Below, piece by piece: positions 13,001 through 25,713 of a stretch of 64,000 nt of DNA. The translations under genes and the position numbers were made by a program. Each line of letters starts with the position of its first letter. The stretch's first letter is position 1. Origin of the DNA: Centropus unirufus (lineage: Eukaryota > Chordata > Aves > Cuculiformes > Centropidae); NCBI GenBank assembly GCA_013397695.1, contig VYZI01000103.1, forward strand, positions 1,734,439 to 1,798,438, given 5' to 3'. The notes under the pieces were generated by a model. The model saw only the letters and a program-made list of their open reading frames with translations, had not been told where the DNA came from and made no database searches.

Positions 13001-16000
13001 AAGACTAGATGGGGGAAGGAGGAACGAGTTGTCTTCTAGCAATGCAAGAACATAAAGCTGCAGCCGCACAAGGCACATAAAAGCCATAATTTCTTTACCA
13101 ATACACAGTCCCCATCCAGAGACAAAGCTTCTGCAAAGCCCTCCTGGCAACCGCCTCAGCCAGAGACATCTGTGTGGCACTTCCCTACAAGGGGATAGAG
13201 TGGAGGGAGTGATACTTCTCTACTCTGCAATTAAGGCTCTTATTTTGTCATTTTTATTCCCTTCTTGTGGAAGCCTTGCTTCTTCCCATCTCCCACCCCC
13301 ATGGCAGTGTTTTATGGTACTTGGGCACTCCCTGCCCACTGTGTCCCCCTGGCCCAGCTGCTCCGGCAGGGCTGGGTGATCTGATCTGCCACCCTGCCTG
13401 CCTTCAGGTGAATGATGCGCTTCTTGCTTTCCCAACCACTGCTGGGAGGCACAGCCTGGTATAGGACTCTGCTGCTGGGAAACGCATAGTGCAGCCCTAC
13501 TCTCAGTTTGGAAGGGCTGCCCAGGCCTTTCCCCACTTTTAGGGTGCTTTTTGTTGTTGCTTTGTACTTTTTTGATAAACCTTCTCTTTTCATGTCTGTG
13601 ATTTAAAGTACTCCCCCCCAGGCCCTGCACTGTCATACACTTGGTGTCCCAAATGTCCCAAATGAAGAGTCACCAGGAAGAATGAATCTCTAGTGCAATT
13701 TTCCATAGTTTAGATTAAACTTTTAGGGCCTGATTGTTGCTTACAATGAATGATTTCTTCCCGCATGCTGAAATCGGCAGGATTACTTGTGTCACTTGAG
13801 TGGAAGATTTTTTTTTAAAACGCAGATTGTTTTAGGTCAGGATTTAATCAGGAGAGTGAAGTACAGGAAGAAATACTGGACAGTAAGCAGAGTTGGTGAT
13901 GAAAGATGCCTTGACACAACCTTCCCTCTCTCATGTGTATTTTTGTGTTACTTGAGCATTTGAATAGTTTAGTAACTTCTGTGAGCTCCAGGCTGACATG
14001 GAGAGGTGGGATTCACCGAGCAATTAAGAAATTACATGTCTGTTGTGGAAACACGAAAATTTTTTGGAGAGTAGGGAGCTGAATCATGTTCTTTACATTT
14101 TCTTTCCCAATAAATCCTCACTCAAGAAATGGAATAACTTGGCCAGGCCACCAAAGCTAAGTACTCCAGAAAAAAAGCTTTTAGGCCTTTGAAATTACCC
14201 AAGGACCTGACGTCCTTTCCTCATATGCCATAGAACAGATATCTCCTATGGGAATTACAGATAATTTCTTTTCTCGCCTGTCTCTTCTGCAGAAGACCCT
14301 CTGCAGAATTTTTTAGTGTCTTGGGTAGTCTAATTTGAAAAATACTCTTGTACTGAAGTATTCAGACCTACGGTATCACATTATTTTCTTTAGTCATGTC
14401 TATCTTTTTTTCTTTATAGTTAAGCTTTTTTAACATGAAAAATAATCTTCTGTTTATTTTTGCCATATTTGCAGACTTACAAGCATATCTGTTTTGTCCC
14501 TCAGCCAAATGGCAGAGACAGCTCCGTTCTGACAGTTCTGAGGGAGCTCAGTCCTCCCTCTCCTGCTTGTTTATCTTTTCTGAATTCCCACTTTGACAAT
14601 ATCTTACTGGTGACATGCTACCCATAACTGAGCAAGAGTTTTCCAGAGGACATTCCCCATAGATCTTAACCAGGACTGCTCTTTCTCTCCTTCAGGATGT
14701 GATGTATTTTCTCAGATGCTGTCAAAAAATATGTTTTGCAGATAAGCATCCCATCCTCAACTATCACAGATATCATTTTTTCAAGATTACCTGAGGAAGG
14801 CTTTGACCCTATCAGATATAGGGAAAAAGACCCTCACAGATAGAAAATTGGGTTCTGGCCTCCTGCTGCACTTGTACCAAAGTACTGGCACATCAGGTTG
14901 GACACTGTGTTCCCCAATGAGCTCTGTCCTACTTCCTTTCCTTCCTTTTATCCCTTCTCCTCTGTTCTTTTCTCATGGAAAAAAACAGTTCAAGCCCTTT
15001 TTCTTGAGTCAGTAATTTTATTTTTTTAAATTCAGCCCAGTCTTCCCATGCTGCAGAGATTTTTTTCATGTTGGCTGTGATATCACTCTCCATGGAGATC
15101 TTTCTTTTCTGGTAACCCCTGAAAGTGTTGGTGAAAACTGTAGCATATATTCAAACATTTCAAGAAAGCATATAATAACAAAAAACCATATCAAATGATT
15201 ACCAGAGGCTTCAATGTTCTAATTTTCAAAGCAATTAGATAATAGAGTAGGTCAAGAATATGCCTGCCCCACTTTTTCAATTTCTACTTTCCTTATGTCC
15301 TATTTCTATAGCTTTTAAACCTTTTGATAGCTAATCCTTTGGGAGTAAGGATGGATCCCTTGAAACTGGTGTACTTGCAGTGCCTGGAGTAGCTTTTCCT
15401 TTTGCAAGCACTGGTTTTGCATAACTGCATAGTCTGTATGAATACTCTCTCTGGTAGTTTATGTAACCCATAGGACCTCTCCGATTGTTATTTGCAGTGG
15501 AAATTGTTGAGTTTAAAGCTTGTGTTCTAGATCAAATGAGTCCTGATTGTTAAGCTGAGACACATGGGTGATGAATAATAATTGCACTTGCACATTGTCC
15601 CAGCTATCTACAGACACTGATTGGCATTTTCTGTAAGGCAGTAGCAATACAGAGGTGAAATACATAGTGGAGAAGGGAAGGAGAGCAGGAGCTGAACAGT
15701 GGACAGGCTGGGTCATGAAGGATAGTCTAGAAAAGGGAAAACTTTTTCAACCCAGTTTAGCACAAAGTGAAGAAGGTATGATGAGGCAGATGAGCTCAGC
15801 CATCTGAGCTCCTCTTCCCTGGTCTACAGAGGGTACCTGGGGCTTTGGCAGGTCCCCTGTGGACAGAAGCCATCTCTGCTTCCTCTCTGGCTCTCTGTAG
15901 ACTTACAGCTGGAAAAATCTCATTCTGCTCTGTTTAATACTGTGATATGCTCTGCAGGGCCACTCATGCAATGAACCCACCCAGCGTCCCAGCAGAGCAA

Positions 16001-17180
16001 ACATCCCTTGTGACTAGGTATGCTGTACTACAAAAGACAGGCATAAACCTGCCACCTAATCCCAGAATGTCCACTGGCTCAGACCTCCCCTGAAAATGCA
16101 AAAAAACTCATGTCAGGTGTTGGTTGTGGCCATAGGTTTGAAATATGTTTGCTCTTCTCAGTGTCTGGGGTCTCTGGGGATCTGATGCAGAGATGGTGTA
16201 TCATCACCTTCTACAATATTTGCTGGGCTGTAGAAAGCTGGAAGTCTTAAAGGAAAGCTTGCACTTACAGAGTGATATCTCCAGGCCAGGCAGGACCCAG
16301 AGACAGGGCTGAGCTGGCTAAGTTCAGACTCTCATTCAGGGTTTCATTTACCTTCATTATTGCTCTGATGGAGTTCTGTCTGGAGATGGGCTTTAAGCAG
16401 GTCCTCCTTGTTCATTCTGAACTATATAAAGACTTTCAGGTGCCTGTTCAAACTGTGACCTAAAATTTCAGATCAGAGCCTGCCTCATGACCCAGCCCAC
16501 CCATGGAAATAGGAGCAAAATTCCCAACACTTCTGGCTGCCTGAGCTTCCTGGATATTTACTGAGTTGTTCCACATGAAGTCCTCTGAGAAAAAAAAACA
16601 GCTCTGTATATTTCTGCTCTGCCCATTTCTTCTTTTTAAAACAGTCAGATTTGATCAGAGCACAAGCCAGTTTGACAAAGCGTTTGTAAACTTGAGCAGA
16701 CCTGGCCTTCGCTGTGGTTTGTAATGAAACCCCAAACCAGCAGCACCTATTCTGGTTCTAGGCTGGCTTTCACTCAGCTGCTGGGTTCAAAGCAGCCTAA
16801 GTCAGATGGGTTTCTTTGCCACAGATGTTGTACTCTGCCATGGGACACGAAGTAGGAAACAGTCTTCTGCCCCCTCGTACTCTTGATAGACAAACACAAA
16901 AAGGGTCCAGTGTCTCCCAAGGGCAGAGGGTTTGGATGGGAAAGGCAGGGAATATTGAAGGGGAAATTCTGGTAAAGCTGGGTTTGCACAGGGGTCAAGA
17001 GAATTCCTGGTGCAACACTTTTGACGTCAGTGCCCCATGCCTTATTCAGAAATGGATCCTTATTCGTATGTTCTCCTGAGCTCATACAGCCTGGTGTCTG
17101 GTTCGTGCTTTTGTTGCTGCAGCTGTTTGGTCTGGCTGCTTTAATAATTCCCCCAGTCCCTGGAAAACCCACCCTCGAGC
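4050..17180. other. Long intergenic stretch without recognisable genes
   Basis: I read the frames on both strands and found none resembling a known domain, and none bounded by convincing splice sites. Frames over 100 codons here (for example near 7556-7870, 9758-10078, 11172-11522 and 13220-13636) have the composition of chance frames. No tRNA-like fold or satellite array was noticed. In mammals the interval upstream of ACCS holds ALKBH3 and C11orf96; I see no sign of either. Confidence 0.5.
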
Positions 17181-17189
17181 CCATCTCTA

Positions 17190-17390
17190 GAGCTCTGTGA
17201 TTGCTCTCTTAAACACACACTTCCCAGATTGCCTCCCTCTCCCCAGACTAATTCATCTGACTAATTATCCCCTTCATTTGTGCTAGTTTGTCATGAATGC
17301 AGAAATTTCGTCATTACAATTTGTTCTATTCTTGAAAATTCCGAAGTCATTGAATAACAATGAATGGAAAAAGCCTTTTGTTAATTCAAA
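17190..17390. promoter_or_regulatory. Candidate conserved non-coding element rich in homeodomain-type sites
   Basis: An AT-rich block with several TAAT/ATTA cores, including 'actaattcatctgactaatt', followed by 'gtcatgaatgcagaaatttc' and 'gtcattacaatttgttc'. Dense homeodomain-like cores without coding potential are typical of vertebrate non-coding elements. This call is composition-based only; no conservation data are available here. Confidence 0.2.
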
Positions 17391-20300
17391 TTCAGCAATG
17401 AATAGTGGCAACCCTTCTGATGGAACTGACATGTGAGGCTGTCTCTCCCAAAAATACAAAGCTGTAGCAGTAAAAATTTGACTGCTTCAGGAAAGTCGGC
17501 AATGAGATTGCCTTGTTGTCCAGTGCAGCAGCAGGTATCACTCATAGGAGCTTTTGGAGCAAAATAGCAGTGAATTATGGGGAGATTTTCCAGTGGGAAA
17601 GATGAAGGAAAGCCATTGGGGCCTAGAAAGGAAAAATGCGTTTTCTTTAGTGGAAGTGGTTTAGAAAACAAAACATCTAACCAGCGCGTTCTCATTTCAG
17701 TGTCTGTCTAGCAGGACTCAAGGACAGGAATTGTCACATTAACTCAGAGCAAGGGTTCATCATTGTGCCCAGCCTTTGTCGCTTCAGGGGACAGCATAGA
17801 ATGCAACTAAAATGGACACTGGGTAGCACCATGTTAATAACAATGTTTAACTATGGAGAGTTCAATTGAAACTGAAAATACGCTGCTTCAGCTCTATCTG
17901 TTTCACTAGTGAGGGGCAGGCTCTGTGGGTGGGGAAGTTTGATGCTTGGAGATTCTTTAACTGGTTGCTCTCTCCACATTTTAAAGTGAGGTCATTAGGT
18001 ATGCCCAAATGATCTCTTCCAGTTATGCTTATGTCTGTCCTCATACCCATGCTCACCTGCTTTCTTTCTCTTCTAAAAGAACAATTTCTTTGGATCCCTC
18101 TCTATGGTTTTGTATGGATAATTTTTCCGATTTTCCTAATGCCTCCTTCATAATTTTCTATTTTATTTCTATATTCTCTATTTCTATTCTATTTTTATTT
18201 TATCAGTTTCTTTTGAAAAAGAAAAACGAACACAGTTATTTCAAGGCATGAACTACTAGCATTCCTATAATTCCAATGCATTTTCAGTACTATCTTTGTG
18301 ATCTTTTCTGCATGCTTTAAGACTTACTGGTTTGGACCACTGCTTAAACTTAAGAAATATTTTTACTGAATCATTTGTAAGTGGTTTAATTTTGTTTTTA
18401 GAACATCAGTAAAGGCAGTTTTCCTAGTTTCCCATGGCCATGATTCTCTGCAACTTAGGACTGTCTGAGACTCTTACAGTTGCCTTTTCTTGATGTTGGG
18501 GGTAAATACTGCAAACCATAGTTCAGGTACTTCTATGCCAAAAATGACTGTTCATGCCAGATTTCCACCTGCTGCATTTTTTCTGAAATGGGTATTTTGA
18601 ATTTATCTGGATGAGAATTTCTACTCCAATGTCACCTAATTGTGGGGGAGAAACTCATAGGCATTCCTGTTTTCCAGAAGGAATACATCTATAGTGATGT
18701 CCATGAAAAGTAAGATAAATTCCCTAAAAGAACATAACACATGGGCACATTGTCCATGCAAACATATCTTAGGACACATCTGGAATGAAAGCAGATTCTT
18801 TTGCTTCCGTCATCTCTTTGACTCTTTCTTGAAGTCATAGCAATCAAGTTCTCATCTGCTGCTGTTTAGTGGCAGTTCTTAATCACATTCTCTGGGAGCA
18901 GTTCTCTTCCACCCAGGAACCAGCACCACAGCTGCTGTATCTCATTGAGCACATCAGAAAGAAAAGTCAAGTTTGAAAGACAGGTGGAGTTGCCTTCTGA
19001 TCTGTAGATGAGAGGTGGCATCCTTTTCCACTTGCCTTAAACATGCTGGTTTAAAAGAGACAGTGTTATTAAAGTAAATCTATTAGCTCTAGTGCTTTTC
19101 TTGGTAGGTGTCTGTTAGGTTTCTTTAATATTGTGTGAGATGCAAAGTGACTTTTGCTGAAAGCATTTGCTATAGTTAACTGTAGAGAGGACCTGTGAAT
19201 CCAGAATTGGCCAATGGTTGGAAAAAAAGACCAGTGACATGTAGGCATGCAGAAGTGAAGAGAATTCCTATGAACGGAAGATTTCACATAAAAGGATGCA
19301 CAGTGACCTGCTTATTCTTATTTATCTCCCTGTCAAGTTTGAGATTGTGCTGGAATGCACAGCTTTTTTCACATTATTTTCTGTGCACTGTTTTCTCCTC
19401 TTTCTCCACCCCTTCCCCTTATCTCTAATATTTGTGTTTGAGTTAAAACTGGAGTTCCCCTATGTTGCCTTCTGATCTCTCATCTCTTATTTATGTGTGT
19501 GAATGTTTCGTTTTATTTGATGTACATTTGCCAGAGAAATGCTGGGCCCAGCTCCAGACAGTCTCATTTCCCTCTTCCATCTTGAGATATTCCAGACCTG
19601 AACAGTGTGAGTTTGCATAGCTAAATATTTAGGAGAAAGCAATGAAACTATGTTACCAAAAAGTTCTGAATGTCTCTTAGAATAAAATAAGATTATTTAG
19701 TATGTGCAGAAAAAGATGTGTCGCTCCTTTTCTATGAAAAGTCTTGGAGCAGATTGGAAAGGCCTATCCTTAAACTATTGAGCATTGTCATCAACATTAA
19801 ATCTCACTTGAGTCTCATGTTACAGGTAAGGTACCACCGTACTCAACTCAGCTCTAGCCCCAGACCACTGAAAGATCACAGCGTGGTGGTGACTTGACAA
19901 TCCAGTAGGGTCCCAGACCCTCCTACCACAAATCTACTTCTTTTACTGAAGATAAGGGCCTTTGTGTTCCTTCACCTTGATCCTCTTCTAACCTTTCAAT
20001 ACTTTCTATGAACACGGAGAGCCATTACAGCAAAGCATGCTTCACTTGGAGCACAGGCAATGTACTACTAATGTCCAGAGATTTCTAAACCTCTCTTAGA
20101 AGCTGATGCAGAAGTTTGCCAGAGGTTACCGCAACCTGTAGGAATGACAGCCTTCAGCAGAAGAGTAAAGCAGCCAGCCAGGACTGTCTGCCCTACTTAT
20201 ACTGTTGCAGCTAATTTTCACAGAGGCTGTGAGCCAGAACACAAAGTCTGAAAAGCATACCAAGGCTTGGTGTAGCTTCTGGACATTAGGGCTTGTATGA

Positions 20301-23300
20301 ATCAAGCTCTGAGCCTTCAGATTGGACAAGTCCATGGAAGCAGCTCTTTCTCCACCATTGCCTCATGCCCTGGATGTGATAGCAGTAGAGGAAATTGAAA
20401 ACAAATGGGCTTCTGGAGAAAGAGATCAAATTTATCCCCAGTGATGCTGGAGTTACTCCACATGGCAACTCCTTTATATCTACACAAGCAAGAAAAAAAA
20501 GAACCTGGCTGCCTGTATGAGCTTGCCCTGTCTGGTAGAAGCTAGAGTGTCCTGCATGTTTCAGTTGTCACCAGACCATTATGAAGGTGTTTTACTCTTC
20601 TCTTATAAAGTAAAGACAACACTGCGTTTAATCAGTTGCCTTTCAGCTGGCACAAGGCCTTGAAGTGGTTTTGGAGTGGGAGGACAAACACTGCACACCT
20701 TCTTCCAGCCTCTGCCCAAGACTATCTTAGCAACATCAAGCAGTCCTGCTCTGTTTGTTTCTAGGTTACAAGGAAGTATAAGGAGGGGGCTACCACTTAC
20801 ATAGACATACAACATCTTTGCACCAGCTAGGCCCAACATTTCCCTTGTTAATTCATCAGCCTTATGGGAAACATCTTAAGCTTAATTATACATGAATAAA
20901 AATTCCCAGTATATGGGAAGGAAAGTTAAAACAATAGCTTGACTGAATGTAAAGGGGAGAAAAATTGAAATAGCTCTGCATTGACTAAGTCTTGGTTTTA
21001 CTGTCAACCTTGTGATTGTTTTTTGTTTCTGTTATGTCCCAGCTCCATGGAAATCAGCATATGTTTATTTATATTAATATAATGTGTTCCTAGTTCTTGT
21101 GTTTGTAGTGTGAAGCTAGAAGTGGAGTAAGTCTAAACTCACTAACATCCTAAAAAAACACCAACTTTATTATGGTTTCTCAAAAACTGAAACTTTAAGG
21201 CAAGTCTCCCGGAGAAGAGGAAGCCAAGATGACTGGTTTTGAGTGCTTGCTAACTCAATATATCGATAATGAAATCTTTGGTAGAAACTAAATTCTGGCT
21301 TTAATTTCTGGTTTTATTAATAGGAATGGTGTTTATATAGACCTCATGGAATTACGTATTTTTCTTTGTATTAACATATACACACATTTTTCTTTGAACT
21401 CATTTTGTTTCAACATCAGAAACTGGTGGAGAAAAATTTATAGAAGTTGTAAATAAAACTCTTTTTCTTTCTCCCTTCTTGCAAATTGTTCTGTAAATAA
21501 CTATGATTGGTTTTGGACCAGAGGCCAGACCTTGACCATGTAATCAGTGGGTCACCTGTGCTTTTTCCCCTGCATCACTTGGAAACATCTGGTGCATTCT
21601 CCAGGTGGGACAAGCATGGGGCATACCTGGGTTTGGAAGGGAGACAGCAATAAATTCTCACTCTACCCTCAATGGTTTGGTAGATAAGAAAGTGCCTGGT
21701 GAGACAGCACTGCTGAGAGGTGACACCTGCTTTGGCACAAAAGGTCTTCCACACTAGTGCGTTCCACTCCTCGACACGTGTAAGTGATAGAGAATGCTGT
21801 CTCCTGGGTGCCAAACAGCTACTGCCATTTAGCAAAGTTTCTGCCTCAAGGATTAGCAGTGTAGATGAGATTTGGAGTGGTTTAAAACTAGTTGCTATTA
21901 TTAAAGCAGATTAATACTAACTTAGACAGACTCTGTTGGTCTCTGAGTAGGTATCGTCCTGTCTGCAGACAAAGACATTCAAAGTACATCAAAGAGTAGA
22001 GCTGGTTTGGAAATCCGTGCCATCTCTCTGAACATAACTATGCTCTGATTTCTCTGGTTTTGCATATTTGAATTTAGTGAAGTTAAAGAAATTTCATGGA
22101 GACAGAATGAATAAAATCCCATCCATCAGACTGAAGCACCCTGGGCACAGGCAGAATGTACTTCTATGTATGCTGTATCTGTTTGCCAGAATATTTCTTG
22201 TTTCTAATTGGAAAGAGGCATGTTTCCTTGAGAGACAAACAGTCGTGACCTCTGTGCCAGCAACAGACTTAATGCTTTTTCTGTGAAGTATTCATTGTTT
22301 CTAAATCACTTGATTGTAATTCAAATGTAACTAATTTCCTTCATAAAAATTATTGTAATTTTGATCACTTCTGAATCAAAGCAGATGAAGTTGAACTGAA
22401 AAATAGGAGAGCCAAGGGAAGAAACATGATGATAATACACATATTTTGAAGGGAAGGTTTACGTGTGTTCTCTTTGATAATTACCCTATTTGGTTGCAAT
22501 GAGAATAAGAGGTGAAGAGACAAGAAATAAAGATGGCCAGTAATATAGCCTTTTAAGGATAGACTCAAATTTGGGTTTAATTAAAGTAGTCTCTTAGGGG
22601 TGGGAAAGACTGTACTCCGGGAGTGTACAGTCAGATGATAAAGGACAGACTGAATGGCTGAGAAATTGGGAAAGTGATGTGAAGGCTTTCATATGTAAGT
22701 CTTTGATAGTACTGCAGGTGAGATGGTATTTCCTTTCTCCCACTTGTCTTGATTTACGAATGATGGAGGCTGAAACAAGAACCTTGATTACTGACAAATG
22801 ACTCAAATTCAAGCCGAGCATCTCACATCTTCAATACTGGTGATCTCCATTTCCTTTCCCATGTCAGCTAGGGTGCTCATGGTCCTGGACACCATCCAGT
22901 AGTCTGGAGGGGAGGCTTGAGTGGAACTGGCCTCTGCTCAGTTTCTGCTGCATGGCTCCCATGGCACAAAAGCAGTTCTCTTACTGAAGGCTTGCCAGAT
23001 GCCCTGAAGGCTTAAATAGAGATTGAAAAGTTTTTCACCTCTTGCAGCTACCCACCAGTTTAAAGCTGTGCAACGATGCTGGGAAGCATGAGGAAAGCTT
23101 TCTTTGTCAACTGAGCATGACATGCCCTTTCTAGCTGTATTCAGGGCATGTGTACCCTGACTCAGTACACTGGCACTATGTTTACCAACTATTTTAAAAA
23201 AAAAAATTACTTACAAAACAAGAGCAGATTCCTTTTCTCCCACCATGAATTATATTTGGAAAACAACATCAACATGTCAGCAGCAGAGAATGGCTTTCGG

Positions 23301-25636
23301 CAGGCTTGAGAGATCCTGCAAAGGATGCTGGGCCTCAACTCGCGACAGCTTTAGAAAGAGGGATCTGGGCTGGGAATTTGCTGTGACAGTCTTAGATTAG
23401 GAGGTAATCTCAGCAGGAACCATCTAGTCTTTACAAATCTGAAGTTAGGGGCTGGAAAAAAGTAGTTAGCATTGGCATTCTTCAAGGCACTGACATCTTA
23501 TTGATATCTGGACCAGTGAGCAGCTGAACAGCCTGTCACTTAAAGATATAAAAGTATTTTCCTAAATGTTTTTAGAACCTTTTGTGAAGTTCCTAGAATG
23601 AATCACTGTTTAACAACAGCTCAGTAAATATCATACAGTTAAAATGACTGAACACGGTACAGTTTGAACTGAGATTGAGTTCTCAAATAAAAGGTTTGCC
23701 AAAAACTGCAAAACAAACTCTGTTCTTTTCCTTAATGCAACGAGCCCCCTGTCAGTCTCCAAGGAACCAGATTTTCAGAAATTTCTAGCAATAGCTGTGA
23801 TTTCTGAATGTTTTCTTCCACCAGTGAAAATTTGTACCCGATGACTGATATTAAGCACACATGCTGCTCTTTAAATACTGCAAGGAAGGTACGTGACCCT
23901 AGCCAAGGGCACAAGGACATGACCTCTGATTGGGAAAGGCTTGCAAGGGAGGTGTGTGATTCTCACATATGTTTTTCTGGGTGCTCTTTGATGCAATCTG
24001 AGTCTAATGAACACACCTGACAAAGTAAACAAACACAAAACAGAGCACTTACTCAGCCTTTTTGCCAAAGTTATAGTTACAGCCGTGCCCGGGATCATAA
24101 GGCAAAATCTGACTGACTGTCCAGTGATCCATTTCTATTTTTGCCAGCAAAATTCACAGGTAAGAGCAAAAATTATAGTTTCTTACTCCAAATGTGTTTT
24201 GTTTCAGCTGTAAGGTATGGGGAAATATTTTCATTTGCTTTAGACAATGGGCATAATTAATTTCTGGGGTAATCTTGTCCTGGATAAATGACTATGCTGC
24301 CACTGTTGGGCACTGAACTCAAGGAGACAGTCAACATCTCATGTTGATACTTCTCCACACATGCTCTTTCTGACGTGTGACAAGTCACTGGATTGCTCTG
24401 TGTCTCTTTCTGAGATGCAAAGTGGGAACAAACGGTATGACTGTGTTGTAAGGCCACAAATACATGTGAGGCACTTGCCTATTCTACATCAGAAAACAAC
24501 ATTGGGATGATCAGAAGCTATATTTTTAACAGTGCTTTTTTTTCCACTCTGCCAGCTTTTTTTTTTTGGAGCTGGACCAGCGTAGCAGCGTGCTTGTTAG
24601 TCATCTCACCCTTATTTGGCTGTTAGGGGAGATTACACCAGATATTGGGATGGAGGAGCTGCACAATCAACCAAATCAGCCCAGAACCCCTTTGTGGTAG
24701 CCACCTGGATTGTTCTGCACCATTGCAAAGCAGCGGGTGGGAAGAAACAGCGGGGTCTGGTAGAGGTTATGAGGTCGGACTTGGCATTGCATGGTCATGG
24801 TTGTTTGCTTGAGGACTGAGTGGGCTCAGGACCAGTGTTGGAGGGAACAGACCTCTGGCAGCTTTCAGCTGGCTTTGTGTAGCACCACTTGGTGCCCAAT
24901 GCAATCCTAGGATTGCTCAGGTACTGCTTAGATACACGTTTTCTTGCTCACTTGAAGTCCGGTGTTGAGGGGACTGAGATAACTGCAGAAGCATTAGGAA
25001 TTCTTTCTGGTATATTGTGGGAAATGGATGACATCCAGAAATGTAGGAGAGGGTGCACATAATGATGGTCTTTGAAGAAAGAGGGGAAAGAGGTGACAAG
25101 AACTGGGTAGTGATCACTCTAGCTCCAATTACTAGAAAAAAATGGAACAAATGACCTGTGCGTAAGCATATGGAAGATAACAAGGTGACAAGTTGCAGGC
25201 ATGTAGGCATGTCAAGAAGAAATCCTATTAGACCTGCCTGCCTTCTTTTTTTCTGTCTAAGTAACCAACTAGGGAAGAAAAAGGATATGTCCTGTGTTCA
25301 TAGCTGGGTGAGGTTTTCCATGTTCCTTCACATGATACTCATAAGCCAGCTATGGACATACACCCAGGATGAAGCTTTTGGAATATGGGGGCACAACCCA
25401 TGGAAAAGCCTATTCACTGAACAGCCCTTGGAGCTTTATATCAAACGGGGAGAGAGAAATGAAGGGACTGCAAGGTCTCTCCTTGGTCAGTTAGTCTTGT
25501 CATTATTGGCTTTGTAGATGCAAGATTCAATGTTTATCAAACGTGATAGCAGAGTCATGCTGCAGAGCGTACAAGCACACAGGGGAACTACTTCAGAATT
25601 CAAAGGGGTCTTCAGGTCCTGGAGGACCAAATGGAA
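17391..25636. other. Long intergenic stretch without recognisable genes
   Basis: No supported exon or RNA gene. A pyrimidine/AT-rich low-complexity patch occurs at 18145-18215. The remainder is unique-looking sequence. Short frames on both strands resemble no family I know. Confidence 0.5.
18145..18215. repeat. Low-complexity TTCTATTTTAT-rich patch
   Basis: Irregular iteration of 'ttctattttatttctatatt'-like units dominated by T and A with scattered C. It looks like simple low-complexity DNA and has no coding value. Confidence 0.7.
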
Positions 25637-25713
25637 AAATATTTGTTATGGACAGGCACAAAATAGCAGTGGAGCGTTCTTTGCTATTTTGTGCCTGTCC
25701 ATAGCATATATTT
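25637..25713. ncRNA. Near-perfect 32-bp hairpin, candidate small-RNA precursor or foldback relic
   Basis: The left arm 25637-25668 and right arm 25682-25713 are reverse complements at 30 of 32 positions, separated by a 13-base loop (25669-25681). The central 22 pairs are perfect (arm core 'tatggacaggcacaaaatag' plus 'ca'). If transcribed from the + strand, one of the two mismatches becomes a G-U wobble, leaving one U-U mismatch. Length and loop size suit a microRNA-type precursor. A recent local inverted duplication or a short foldback element would look the same. Strand and expression are unknown. Confidence 0.4.

Noticed and set aside
13220..13636. 138-codon minus-strand frame
   Set aside because: Chance-like composition, an overlapping alternative frame on the same strand and no domain.
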